Assembly: GCA_000431075.1 (NCBI GenBank)
Contig: HF986872.1
Span: 30,723 to 44,810, forward strand
Reading direction: 5' to 3'
Origin: Firmicutes bacterium CAG:555
GTDB taxonomy: Bacteria > Bacillota > Clostridia > Oscillospirales > Oscillospiraceae
DNA length: 14,088 bases
Below, piece after piece: positions 5,396-12,243 of the stretch (positions are counted from its first letter, which is position 1; each line of letters starts with the position of its first letter). The notes under the pieces were generated by a model. That model did no database searches, was not told the DNA's origin, and saw only the letters and a list, made by a program, of their open reading frames with translations. The translations under genes were made by a program, and so were the position numbers.

Positions 5396-5728
5396 TTAAT
5401 GCTGTCCTGTGCAGAACGCCGACTCGTCGTTTGTCCAGCCCTTGCCCTCAAGCCAGTAATCCTCATCGTCATCCTCGGCGGCGAGATCCTCCTCGGTGAG
5501 CTCGACATCCTTGTGCTTTGCGTGGCGTTTCGTGGCCTCGTAGACCTTGAGATCGACCACGGTAAACGGCAGACCGAGCTCCTCGGCAAACGGCAGCAGG
5601 CAGGCCTCGACAAGCGCCTCACGCAGCTCAAGGCTGCCGGGATATGCGTTCACGGCATCGGCAACACGCTTTTGAAGCTCCGGGTCTGCATCGTACTTTT
5701 CAAAAAACTTTATGACATTGATATTCAT
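5396..5728 (-). CDS. Nif11-like small protein
   Basis: The 110-aa product begins MNINVIKFFEKYDADPELQK, resembling the Nif11 leader domain, in which an FxEK...DxEL motif starts a helical segment and a later LGLPFT (51-56) stands where Nif11 proteins have G-(F/I)-x-(F/L)-(S/T). An acidic stretch (76-90) leads to a tail YWLEGKGWTNDESAFC with C106; a second cysteine is C43. Nif11 domains occur as leader peptides of RiPP precursors and in free-standing proteins of unknown role. There is no Gly-Gly cleavage site and no RiPP maturase nearby, so a free-standing protein is more likely. ATG at 5726-5728 has AGAAGGAA just upstream. It has its own promoter and is followed by rlmI. Confidence 0.6.
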   Translation of the reverse strand: MNINVIKFFEKYDADPELQKRVADAVNAYPGSLELREALVEACLLPFAEELGLPFTVVDLKVYEATKRHAKHKDVELTEEDLAAEDDDEDYWLEGKGWTNDESAFCTGQH

Positions 5729-5754
5729 GTTTCCTTCTCCATAAATATAGCATT

Positions 5755-5790
5755 GGTATGATTATACCTTTGCTCCGTCCGTTCCGTCAA
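5755..5790 (-). promoter_or_regulatory. Promoter of the Nif11-like gene with an inverted repeat on its -10 box
   Basis: On the minus strand TTGACG (5785-5790), an 18-base spacer and TATAAT (5761-5766) lie inside the last codons of the upstream methyltransferase gene; the -10 box overlaps that gene's stop codon. GGTAT (5755-5759) and ATACC (5764-5768) form an inverted repeat across the -10 box and could be a repressor site (inference). Confidence 0.65.
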
Positions 5791-6592
5791 GTGCGGCAAG
5801 CTGATAAAATGCGACGGCGCTCGCTGCGGCGACATTCAGCGAGTCCACCCCGTGCGACATGGGGATGAGCACCGTGTAGTCGCAGTCGGCGATGGTGCCT
5901 GCCGCTAAGCCGTCGCCCTCCGTGCCGAGAACGATGGCAAGCTTGTCTATCTTTGCAAGGCGGGGGTCGTAAATTGGCAGGGAGTCGGATTTGAGCGCCA
6001 TTGCGGCCGTCTTGAAGCCGAGCCTGCGCAGATCACTGATGCCACCCTCGCCGAGATAGGTCCACGGCACCTGAAACACCGTGCCCATGCTGACCCTTAT
6101 CGAGCGGCGGTACAGCGGGTCGCTGCTTGCGCTCGTGAGCACGACCGCATCAATGCCGAGAGCCGCCGCCGAGCGGAAGATGGCGCCCACATTCGTGGGG
6201 TTCATGACATCCTCAAGCACCGCAACACGCCGTGCGTTTTTGCAGATATCCCCGACCGTCGGGAGCTTCGGGCGATACATGGCGCAGAGCATCCCACGGG
6301 TGAGCTTAAAGCCCGTGAGCTGCGTCAGGACATCAAGCTCGGCGGTGAAAACCGGAATATCACCGCAGCGGGCGATGAGCTGCTTTGCCTGATTCTCGAC
6401 ATGCCTCGTCTCCATGAGGAACGATATCGGCACGCATCCGGCATTGAGCGCACGCTCGATGACCTTGGGGCTTTCGGCAATGAAAATGCCCTTGTCCGGC
6501 TCACGGCGGTTTAATAGCTGCACCTCGGTCAGGCGGGCGTAGATATCAAGCTCCGGGTCTGAAAAATCTGTTACTTCTTTTATGTTTGCCAT
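5762..6592 (-). CDS. SpoU/TrmH-family RNA 2'-O-methyltransferase
   Basis: This 276-aa protein has an N-terminal substrate-binding domain (FIAESPKVIERAL, 37-49) and a C-terminal SPOUT knot domain with all three family motifs: NPTNVGAIFRSAAALG (131-146, with the conserved N and R), VLGTEGDGL (221-229) and IPMSHGVDSLNVAAASAVA (243-261). Such enzymes transfer a methyl group from SAM to a ribose 2'-OH in rRNA or tRNA; the target base cannot be read from sequence. It starts at the ATG at 6590-6592, the only start preserving the N-terminus, but no ribosome binding site precedes it. It is followed after 33 bases by the Nif11-like gene on the same strand. Confidence 0.9.
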   Translation of the reverse strand: MANIKEVTDFSDPELDIYARLTEVQLLNRREPDKGIFIAESPKVIERALNAGCVPISFLMETRHVENQAKQLIARCGDIPVFTAELDVLTQLTGFKLTRGMLCAMYRPKLPTVGDICKNARRVAVLEDVMNPTNVGAIFRSAAALGIDAVVLTSASSDPLYRRSIRVSMGTVFQVPWTYLGEGGISDLRRLGFKTAAMALKSDSLPIYDPRLAKIDKLAIVLGTEGDGLAAGTIADCDYTVLIPMSHGVDSLNVAAASAVAFYQLAALDGTDGAKV

Positions 6593-6597
6593 AGTTA

Positions 6598-6625
6598 ATT
6601 TAAGTTAACGGTAGCCGACCGCCAA
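6598..6625 (-). promoter_or_regulatory. Candidate promoter giving a leaderless methyltransferase mRNA
   Basis: On the minus strand TTGGCG (6620-6625), a 16-base spacer and TTAAAT (6598-6603) place transcription start on or next to the A of the ATG at 6592. The ATG has no Shine-Dalgarno sequence, which fits leaderless initiation. Both boxes are imperfect. Confidence 0.4.
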
Positions 6626-6629
6626 TCGT

Positions 6630-6737
6630 CTGTCAGTGCGCCCTTTCGGTGCTTTTCGCCTTTTTTCGTCTTGCCGGGCACAAAGCCCGACCGCACCAAA
6701 AGAAAGCCGAAAATCCTTCGAAAAACACTACTGACAG
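6630..6737. repeat. 108-base imperfect palindrome, possible MITE-like repeat or structured RNA
   Basis: The ends CTGTCAGT (6630-6637) and ACTGACAG (6730-6737) are perfect inverted repeats and the centre CGGGC-ACAAA-GCCCG (6675-6689) is a perfect hairpin. Between them the arms match in blocks (TTTCG, TTTTCG, CTTT) with mismatches and bulges. A 60-codon minus-strand open frame crosses it from a TTG, but its Arg/Lys/Ser-rich translation and lack of a ribosome binding site argue against coding. Confidence 0.6.
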
Positions 6738-7107
6738 ATGCTGCGCAGTTTTGCCGAGCAGATTTTTGTTTAGGCAAGACTGAGCCTTAAATGACTGTTC
6801 TCATGTTTACATGGGCTTCGACGCAGTATGAGCGAAAATCTGCCCGTCAAAACCGATAGTCGTTCGACTCCCGTCAACTTACTCCCCCATAATTCAGTAA
6901 TTGATCGAATTATAGCATAAACCGGAGACATAAAAAAGCAAATTAAAATTTTATCATAGTTAAAAATTCAGAACTGTTTTGCGGCTTTTTCGAAAATCTT
7001 TACTTATTTTCAGCAAAAAAACGGCACAATACGCAAAAAATGATGCTTTTTGCGTGAACTTGATTTGTGTTAAAATTTTAATGCATAATGTCTGCGAATT
7101 TTATATG
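6738..7107. other. AT-rich non-coding stretch upstream of pyruvate carboxylase
   Basis: No gene is supported here. It contains GCAGATTTT (6758-6766) with an inverted copy AAAATCTGC (6835-6843), a motif at 6823-6874 that recurs near pnp, a 23-base element at 6942-6964 that recurs upstream of the gene at 10745, a perfect 9-base A/T-rich hairpin (7031-7039 with 7047-7055) and the 12-base palindrome TTAAAATTTTAA (7070-7081). A weak second promoter is possible (TTGATT 7060-7065, CATAAT 7084-7089). Confidence 0.5.
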
Positions 7108-7136
7108 TTGCACTTAATATAATGAAATGATATACT
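7108..7136 (+). promoter_or_regulatory. Pyruvate carboxylase promoter
   Basis: TTGCAC (7108-7113), a 17-base spacer and TATACT (7131-7136) predict a start near 7143 and a leader of about 50 bases. The ribosome binding site AAAGGAC (7181-7187) precedes the ATG at 7194. A TATAAT at 7118-7123 lacks a matching -35 box. Confidence 0.65.
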
Positions 7137-7193
7137 AATTTAAGAAATTTGCGTTTTATAAACTGACATAAATCAAAAGGAAAGGACAAAGAA

Positions 7194-10100
7194 ATGGCTG
7201 AGATCAAATTCAACAAGGTGCTGGCGGCCAACCGTGGCGAGATAGCCGTCAGAATTTTCAGAGCGTGCTATGATTTGGATCTGCACACGGTAGCAATGTA
7301 CTCCAAGGAAGACGCACTGAGCCTGTTCCGCACCAAGGCCGACGAGGCGTATCTTGTCGGCGAGAACAAGAGCCCCCTCGGCGTGTACCTCGACATCCCC
7401 GACATCATCGATCTTGCAAAGCGCCGCAATGTCGACGCTATCCACCCGGGCTACGGCTTCTTGTCGGAAAATGCCGACTTTGCAAGAGCCTGCGAGGAAA
7501 ACGGCATCACCTTCATAGGGCCTCCCAGCGATGTGCTCGGCAAGATGGGCGACAAGCTGTCGGCAAAGCAGATCGCTATCGATTGCGGCGTGCCGGTAGT
7601 CCCGGGCTGCAAGGAGCCGCTCAAGAGCGGCGAGGAGGCACTGGAAAAGGCGATAAGCTTCGGCTTCCCCGTCATCCTCAAGGCAGCTGCAGGCGGCGGC
7701 GGCCGCGGCATGCGCCTGTGCAATGCGCCCGAGGAGGTCATCCCTGCATTTGAGCTTGTCAAGAGCGAGGCCAAGAAGGCGTTCGGCAACGACGATATCT
7801 TCATCGAGAAGTACCTTGTCGAGCCTAAGCACATTGAGGTGCAGATCCTCGCCGACAAGTACGGCAATGTGCGCCATCTCGGCGAGCGTGACTGCTCCCT
7901 GCAGCGCCGCTATCAGAAGGTCGTCGAGTTTGCTCCGGCATGGAGCGTGCCCGAGGAGGTAAGAGACAGACTGCACCGTGATGCCGTCAAGATCGCAGAA
8001 GCCGTCGGCTATGTAAACGCCGGTACGGTGGAGTTCCTTGTCGATAAGAGCGGCAACCACTACTTTATAGAAATGAACCCCCGCATTCAGGTCGAACACA
8101 CCGTCACCGAGATGGTCACCAGCATCGACCTTGTGCGTGCGCAGATACTCATCGCCGAGGGCGCTCCGATAAGCCACCCCGAGATAGGTCTCGGCAGCCA
8201 GGACGACCTCAAGATAAACGGCTACGCCATCCAGTGCCGTGTCACCACCGAGGATCCGGCAAACAACTTTGCGCCCGATAACGGCAAGCTCGCAGCCTAT
8301 CGCTCCGGCGGCGGCTTCGGCGTGCGTCTTGACGGCGGCAATGTCGCCACGGGCTCGACTATATCGCCGTACTACGACTCGCTGCTGGTCAAGGTCACGA
8401 GCTGGGACTGCACCTTCCCCGCAGTCTGCCGCAAGGCCACCCGTGCGATAAACGAGGAGCATGTCCGCGGCGTCAAGACGAACATTCCGTTTGTCACCAA
8501 TATTCTCAACCACCCGACCTTCATCGCCGGTAAGTGCCACACCAAGTTCATCGACGAAACTCCCGAGCTGTTCGAGTTCTCCGAGGGCAAGGACCGTGCC
8601 ACCCGTGTGCTCAAGTACATTGCGAACATTCAGGTCGCAGATCCCGAGACCGAGCGTCATCAGTACGATACGCCGAGGTTCCCCAAGGCAAAGCGTGTCA
8701 TCACCGCCGAGGACGGTCTCAAGCACCTGCTCGATACCAAAGGCCCCGAGGCCGTCAAGCAGCATATTCTCAACGAGAAGAAGCTGCTCATAACCGACAC
8801 CACCATGCGTGACGCTCACCAGTCGCTGCTGTCGACCCGTATGCGCAGCCGTGATATCCTCAAGGGCGCAGAGGGCACTGCCGATATCCTTTCCGACTGC
8901 TTCTCGCTTGAGATGTGGGGCGGTGCGACATTCGACACCTGCTACCGCTTCCTGCACGAGTCGCCGTGGGAGCGCCTGTGCATGATGCGTGAGCTTATCC
9001 CGAACATCCCGTTCCAGATGCTGCTGCGTGGCTCTAACCTTGTCGGCTACGCAAGCTATCCCGATAACTTGGTGCGAGCGTTCATCGGCGAGGCCGCCCG
9101 TGAGGGCATCGATGTGTTCCGGGTGTTCGACTCGCTCAACTGGCTGCCGAACATGGAGGTCGCAATGGACGAGGTCCTAAAGCAGGGCAAGCTGCTTGAA
9201 GGCACCGTGTGCTACACCGGCGATATCCTCGACCCGACCCGTGACCGCTACACATTAGAGTACTATGTCAATTTCGCAAAGGAGCTTGAAAAGCGCGGCG
9301 CTCATATCCTGACCATTAAGGATATGTCCGGCCTTCTCAAGCCCTATGCGGCCAAGAAGCTCATCTCCACCCTCAAGCAGGAGGTCGGCCTGCCGATAAA
9401 CCTGCATACGCACAACACCACCGGCAACCAGCTGGCAACGCTGCTACTTGCCTCCGAGGCCGGCTGCGATATCGTCGATACCGCCATCGGCTCCATGGCA
9501 AACCTCACGAGCCAGCCGAGCATGAACGCTCTCAACGAGGCTCTGCATGGGCAGGAGCGTGACCCGGGCTTCGACCCGCAGCGCCTGCAGGAGCTGTGCG
9601 ATTACTGGGGCGATGTCCGCCTGCGCTACGAGAAGTTCGACAAGGGTCTCAAGATCCCCGTCACCGATATCTACCGCTATGAGATACCCGGCGGCCAGTA
9701 CACGAATCTGCAGCCGCAGGTCGAGTCGATAGGTCTGGGCAACCGCTTCGGCGAGGTCAAGGAAATGTACCGCACCGTCAACCTCATGCTCGGCGATATC
9801 ATCAAGGTAACGCCGTCGTCGAAGATGGTCGGCGACCTAGCGATATTCATGGTGCAGAACGATCTGACGCCCGAGAATATAGTTGAGCGCGGCGAATCTC
9901 TTGCATTCCCCGATTCTGTTGTAAGCTACTTCAAGGGCATGATGGGTCAGCCACCCTGCGGCTTCCCCAAGGATCTGCAGAGAGTGGTTCTCAAGGGCGA
10001 AAAGCCCATCGAGGGTCGTCCCGGCGACCTGCTCGAGCCTGTCGATTTTGAGAAGCTGCGCAAGGAAGTTGCAAGCTTCTATCCCGGCTACGAGTACCCC

Positions 10101-10625
10101 CGCTCCCTCATTTCCTACGCCATGTACCCCAAGGTGTACGAGGAGTTTATCCGCCACCGCAAGGAGTACGGCTACATCATGCGCATGGGCAGTCATGTGT
10201 TCTTCAACGGCATGGCGATCGGCGAGACCAACCAGATAAACATCGAGGACGGCAAGACCCTCATCATCAAGTACCTCGGCCTGGGCGATCTGAACGCCGA
10301 CGGCACCCGCAATGTGCAGTTCGAGCTCAACGGTATGCGCCGTGAGGTCGCAGTGCCCGACCCGAAGGCTGCCGACAGCGTCGTAAAGACCGTCATGGCA
10401 GACCCCAACGACAAGAGCCAGACTGGCGCATCCATCCCCGGCATGGTCTGCAAGGTCGCCGTCAAGCCCGGCGATACCGTAAAGCAGAACGATGTTCTCG
10501 TCGTCATCGAGGCGATGAAGATGGAGACCAGCATCGTTGCCCGCATGGACGGCACGGTCGACGAAATATTCGTCAAGGAAGGGCAGAGCGTCAAGGCAGG
10601 CGAGCTGCTGCTCACCATTAAATAA
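7194..10625 (+). CDS. pyc: Pyruvate carboxylase
   Basis: This 1143-aa one-chain enzyme carboxylates pyruvate to oxaloacetate with ATP and bicarbonate, the anaplerotic entry to the C4 branch. Order of domains: biotin carboxylase (about 1-455; ANRGEIAVRIFRA, ATP-grasp loop AAAGGGGRGM near 164, EMNPRIQVEHTVTE near 293), carboxyltransferase (about 530-800; DTTMRDAHQSL, IKDMSGLLKP with the K709 equivalent of the carbamylated metal ligand, LHTHNT with H738 and H740), the conserved PYC/OADA region, and a biotinyl domain (about 1072-1143) with EAMKMET and biotin lysine K1109. Length and motifs are complete. It is transcribed alone between its promoter and a strong terminator. A bacterial 2-oxoacid decarboxylase subunit is excluded by the fused biotin carboxylase. 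Confidence 0.97.
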   Translation: MAEIKFNKVLAANRGEIAVRIFRACYDLDLHTVAMYSKEDALSLFRTKADEAYLVGENKSPLGVYLDIPDIIDLAKRRNVDAIHPGYGFLSENADFARACEENGITFIGPPSDVLGKMGDKLSAKQIAIDCGVPVVPGCKEPLKSGEEALEKAISFGFPVILKAAAGGGGRGMRLCNAPEEVIPAFELVKSEAKKAFGNDDIFIEKYLVEPKHIEVQILADKYGNVRHLGERDCSLQRRYQKVVEFAPAWSVPEEVRDRLHRDAVKIAEAVGYVNAGTVEFLVDKSGNHYFIEMNPRIQVEHTVTEMVTSIDLVRAQILIAEGAPISHPEIGLGSQDDLKINGYAIQCRVTTEDPANNFAPDNGKLAAYRSGGGFGVRLDGGNVATGSTISPYYDSLLVKVTSWDCTFPAVCRKATRAINEEHVRGVKTNIPFVTNILNHPTFIAGKCHTKFIDETPELFEFSEGKDRATRVLKYIANIQVADPETERHQYDTPRFPKAKRVITAEDGLKHLLDTKGPEAVKQHILNEKKLLITDTTMRDAHQSLLSTRMRSRDILKGAEGTADILSDCFSLEMWGGATFDTCYRFLHESPWERLCMMRELIPNIPFQMLLRGSNLVGYASYPDNLVRAFIGEAAREGIDVFRVFDSLNWLPNMEVAMDEVLKQGKLLEGTVCYTGDILDPTRDRYTLEYYVNFAKELEKRGAHILTIKDMSGLLKPYAAKKLISTLKQEVGLPINLHTHNTTGNQLATLLLASEAGCDIVDTAIGSMANLTSQPSMNALNEALHGQERDPGFDPQRLQELCDYWGDVRLRYEKFDKGLKIPVTDIYRYEIPGGQYTNLQPQVESIGLGNRFGEVKEMYRTVNLMLGDIIKVTPSSKMVGDLAIFMVQNDLTPENIVERGESLAFPDSVVSYFKGMMGQPPCGFPKDLQRVVLKGEKPIEGRPGDLLEPVDFEKLRKEVASFYPGYEYPRSLISYAMYPKVYEEFIRHRKEYGYIMRMGSHVFFNGMAIGETNQINIEDGKTLIIKYLGLGDLNADGTRNVQFELNGMRREVAVPDPKAADSVVKTVMADPNDKSQTGASIPGMVCKVAVKPGDTVKQNDVLVVIEAMKMETSIVARMDGTVDEIFVKEGQSVKAGELLLTIK

Positions 10626-10631
10626 TAGCAT

Positions 10632-10665
10632 TCAGCGAGCCGAAATTCGGCTCGCTGACTTTTTT
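10632..10665 (+). terminator. Terminator after pyc
   Basis: TCAGCGAGCCG (10632-10642) and CGGCTCGCTGA (10648-10658) form a perfect 11-base stem with a 5-base loop, followed by a T6 run at 10660-10665. It starts six bases after the pyc stop codon. Confidence 0.95.
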
Positions 10666-10669
10666 AGAC

Positions 10670-10714
10670 TTGACTATGTGTGTATAATTGGATTAAAATC
10701 ATATCATAGTTAAA
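10670..10714 (+). promoter_or_regulatory. Promoter region of the anchored-protein gene, with a recurring 23-base element
   Basis: TTGACT (10670-10675) with TAAAAT (10694-10699, 18-base spacer) is one reading; TATAAT at 10683-10688 is a stronger -10 box but lacks a good -35 at the right distance. GTGTATAATTGGATTAA here is nearly the same as the Rrf2 promoter at 2041-2057. Bases 10692-10714 (ATTAAAAT-N2-TATCATAGTTAAA) match 6942-6964 at 21 of 23 positions. Confidence 0.55.
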
Positions 10715-10744
10715 CACGCAACAAAGTGTACGGAGGTAAATATC

Positions 10745-11350
10745 ATGAAGAAATGGCTTATCATAGCACCCATCGGCGCAGCCGCCGCCGCAGCGGCAGT
10801 GCTGCTTTCCAAGAAGGGCAAGGGCGGTGAGCCCAAGCAGGCCAAGCCCGCCGCAGGCAAGAAGCAGGCAAAGCCCGCAATCACCAAGCCCAAGACCGGC
10901 GTTTACAGCTTCGCTTCCGGCTACAAGGATGCAAAGACCGTCGAGGTCGCCCTGACCTACGATGAGGAAAAGTGCACCTTCGGCGAGGTGTCCGAGGGAT
11001 TCCTTGTCCCCACCGACGACTCCCATGCCGCCATCATCTACGGCGATGACTTCGCAATGCAGGCCGAGTACGCCTCCTACTACGCAGGCGACGATTTTGC
11101 AGCCCATATTGACGAGCTCAAGGACCGCTTTTCGCATGTCGACCCCATCACCTATAACGGCAACACCGGCGTTCACTACTTTAACGGCCACAACTACTGC
11201 CTTGCCTTCCCCATCGAGGGTGTGACGGCGGACTATCTGCTGATAACGGTCGTTTCCATGGTCGATGAGAGCGACGACGAGGCCGCAAAGCTCCCGACGA
11301 ACGAAATGGTCGTGGCCATCCTCAATTCCCTCACCGTTTCTGCAAAGTAA
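10745..11350 (+). CDS. Membrane-anchored or secreted protein of unknown function
   Basis: The 201-aa product has a short basic start (MKK), a hydrophobic Ala-rich segment (about 4-22, WLIIAPIG then seven Ala), a Lys/Pro/Ala linker (23-50) and a soluble, acidic alpha/beta-looking domain (51-201; VYSFASGYKDAKTVEVALTY, FLVPTDDSHAAIIYGDDFA, VHYFNGHNYCLAFPIEG). There is no signal peptidase or lipobox motif, so an N-terminal anchor is more likely than secretion. I recognise no family; the domain has one or two isolated cysteines and no catalytic signature. ATG at 10745 has GGAGG (10732-10736) at 8-base spacing. It is a single-gene unit between its promoter and terminator. The gene is surely real; function unknown. 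Confidence 0.85.
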   Translation: MKKWLIIAPIGAAAAAAAVLLSKKGKGGEPKQAKPAAGKKQAKPAITKPKTGVYSFASGYKDAKTVEVALTYDEEKCTFGEVSEGFLVPTDDSHAAIIYGDDFAMQAEYASYYAGDDFAAHIDELKDRFSHVDPITYNGNTGVHYFNGHNYCLAFPIEGVTADYLLITVVSMVDESDDEAAKLPTNEMVVAILNSLTVSAK

Positions 11351-11364
11351 GTTAAAACCGTTTA

Positions 11365-11395
11365 ACGCCGCAGGGTCGTTCCTGCGGCGTTTTTT
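11365..11395 (+). terminator. Terminator after the anchored-protein gene
   Basis: ACGCCGCAGG (11365-11374) and CCTGCGGCGT (11381-11390) form a perfect 10-base stem with a 6-base loop, followed by a T run to 11395. Confidence 0.94.
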
Positions 11396-11420
11396 ATATA
11401 AATAGTTTACAAAATACGCA

Positions 11421-11449
11421 TTGACAAGCGTTTTGCGGTGGCATATATT
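11421..11449 (+). promoter_or_regulatory. Promoter of the EFR1/acyltransferase operon
   Basis: TTGACA (11421-11426), a 17-base spacer and TATATT (11444-11449) give a predicted start near 11456 and a leader of about 30 bases with AAAGGAGG (11471-11478). Confidence 0.85.
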
Positions 11450-11486
11450 GAAAACAAAAATCGGAGCGGCAAAGGAGGAAGTATTT

Positions 11487-12242
11487 ATGATATATTATTT
11501 TACCGGCACGGGAAACAGCGAGTTTGCGGCAAAGCGCATTGCCGGGAAAACGGGTATGCCGACCGTACCCGTGTATGAGTACATTTCCGAGGGCAAAATT
11601 TTTGAGCCGGTGCAGGGGGAAACACTCGTTTTCGTCACGCCGACCCACGGCTGGCGCATACCCCGCATCGTGTCCGACTGGATAAAGGCAGGCTCGTTTG
11701 ACGGTGCGCACAAGGCGTATTTCGTCATGACCTGCGGCTCGGAGATAGGCGACGCCGAAAAGCACTGCAAGGCGCTGTGCGATGAGTGCGGCTTTGAGCT
11801 CATGGGTGTCGGCGAGGTCGTCATGCCCGAAAACTATGTTGCCATGTTCTATGTCCCGGGCGAGGACGAGGCCAAGGCGATAGTCGAAAAGGCCGTGCCC
11901 GTAATTGACGGCTATGCCGAGCTTATCGCCGAGGGCAAGCCGCTCGAGCCGAAGAAGATCAGTCTTGCCGACAAGCTCAAAAGCGGTGTTGTCAACGATG
12001 CGTTTTACGCAATGTTCGTCAAGGCCGACAAGTTCTACGCCACCGATAAGTGCATAAGCTGCGGCCTGTGCGCCGTGTCGTGCCTGACGCACAACATCGA
12101 GCTCAAAAACGGTAAGCCCACATGGGGCAACAGGTGCGTCCACTGCATGAAGTGCATTTGCGACTGCCCCGAGGCGGCAATCGAATACGGCAAGGCAAGC
12201 ATCGGTAAGCCGAGATACCACTGCCCCGATATTGGTGAGTAA
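11487..12242 (+). CDS. EFR1-type flavodoxin/ferredoxin fusion, 2x[4Fe-4S]
   Basis: This 251-aa protein begins MIYYFTGTGNSEFAAKRIA; TGTGNS (6-11) is the FMN phosphate loop of a flavodoxin fold that extends to about residue 145, with TPTHGWRIPR (51-60) and MTCGS (81-85) lining the flavin site. A linker leads to two [4Fe-4S] motifs, C189-x2-C-x2-C-x3-C199 (CISCGLCAVSC) and C217-x2-C-x2-C-x3-C227 (CVHCMKCICDC), the second followed by P. This is the EFR1-family ferredoxin layout of Clostridia, an electron carrier whose partners are mostly unknown. The start is the ATG at 11487, with AAAGGAGG at 8-base spacing; the frame open back to 11421 runs over the promoter. The next gene starts one base after its stop, so the two are translationally coupled. 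Confidence 0.9.
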   Translation: MIYYFTGTGNSEFAAKRIAGKTGMPTVPVYEYISEGKIFEPVQGETLVFVTPTHGWRIPRIVSDWIKAGSFDGAHKAYFVMTCGSEIGDAEKHCKALCDECGFELMGVGEVVMPENYVAMFYVPGEDEAKAIVEKAVPVIDGYAELIAEGKPLEPKKISLADKLKSGVVNDAFYAMFVKADKFYATDKCISCGLCAVSCLTHNIELKNGKPTWGNRCVHCMKCICDCPEAAIEYGKASIGKPRYHCPDIGE

Positions 12243-12243
12243 T

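Noticed and set aside
6595..6777. 60-codon minus-strand open frame across the 108-base palindrome
   Set aside because: TTG start without ribosome binding site, low-complexity basic composition, and the frame simply follows the palindrome arms; it also overlaps the methyltransferase promoter.
6811..6880. TTCGACG and GTTCGACTC motifs suggesting a tmRNA or tRNA
   Set aside because: The T-arm stem does not pair and no acceptor stem or CCA can be found.
7173..8957. 594-codon antisense open frame opposite pyc
   Set aside because: Shadow of the GC-rich pyc codon pattern; the plus-strand frame has all pyruvate carboxylase motifs and the regulatory signals.
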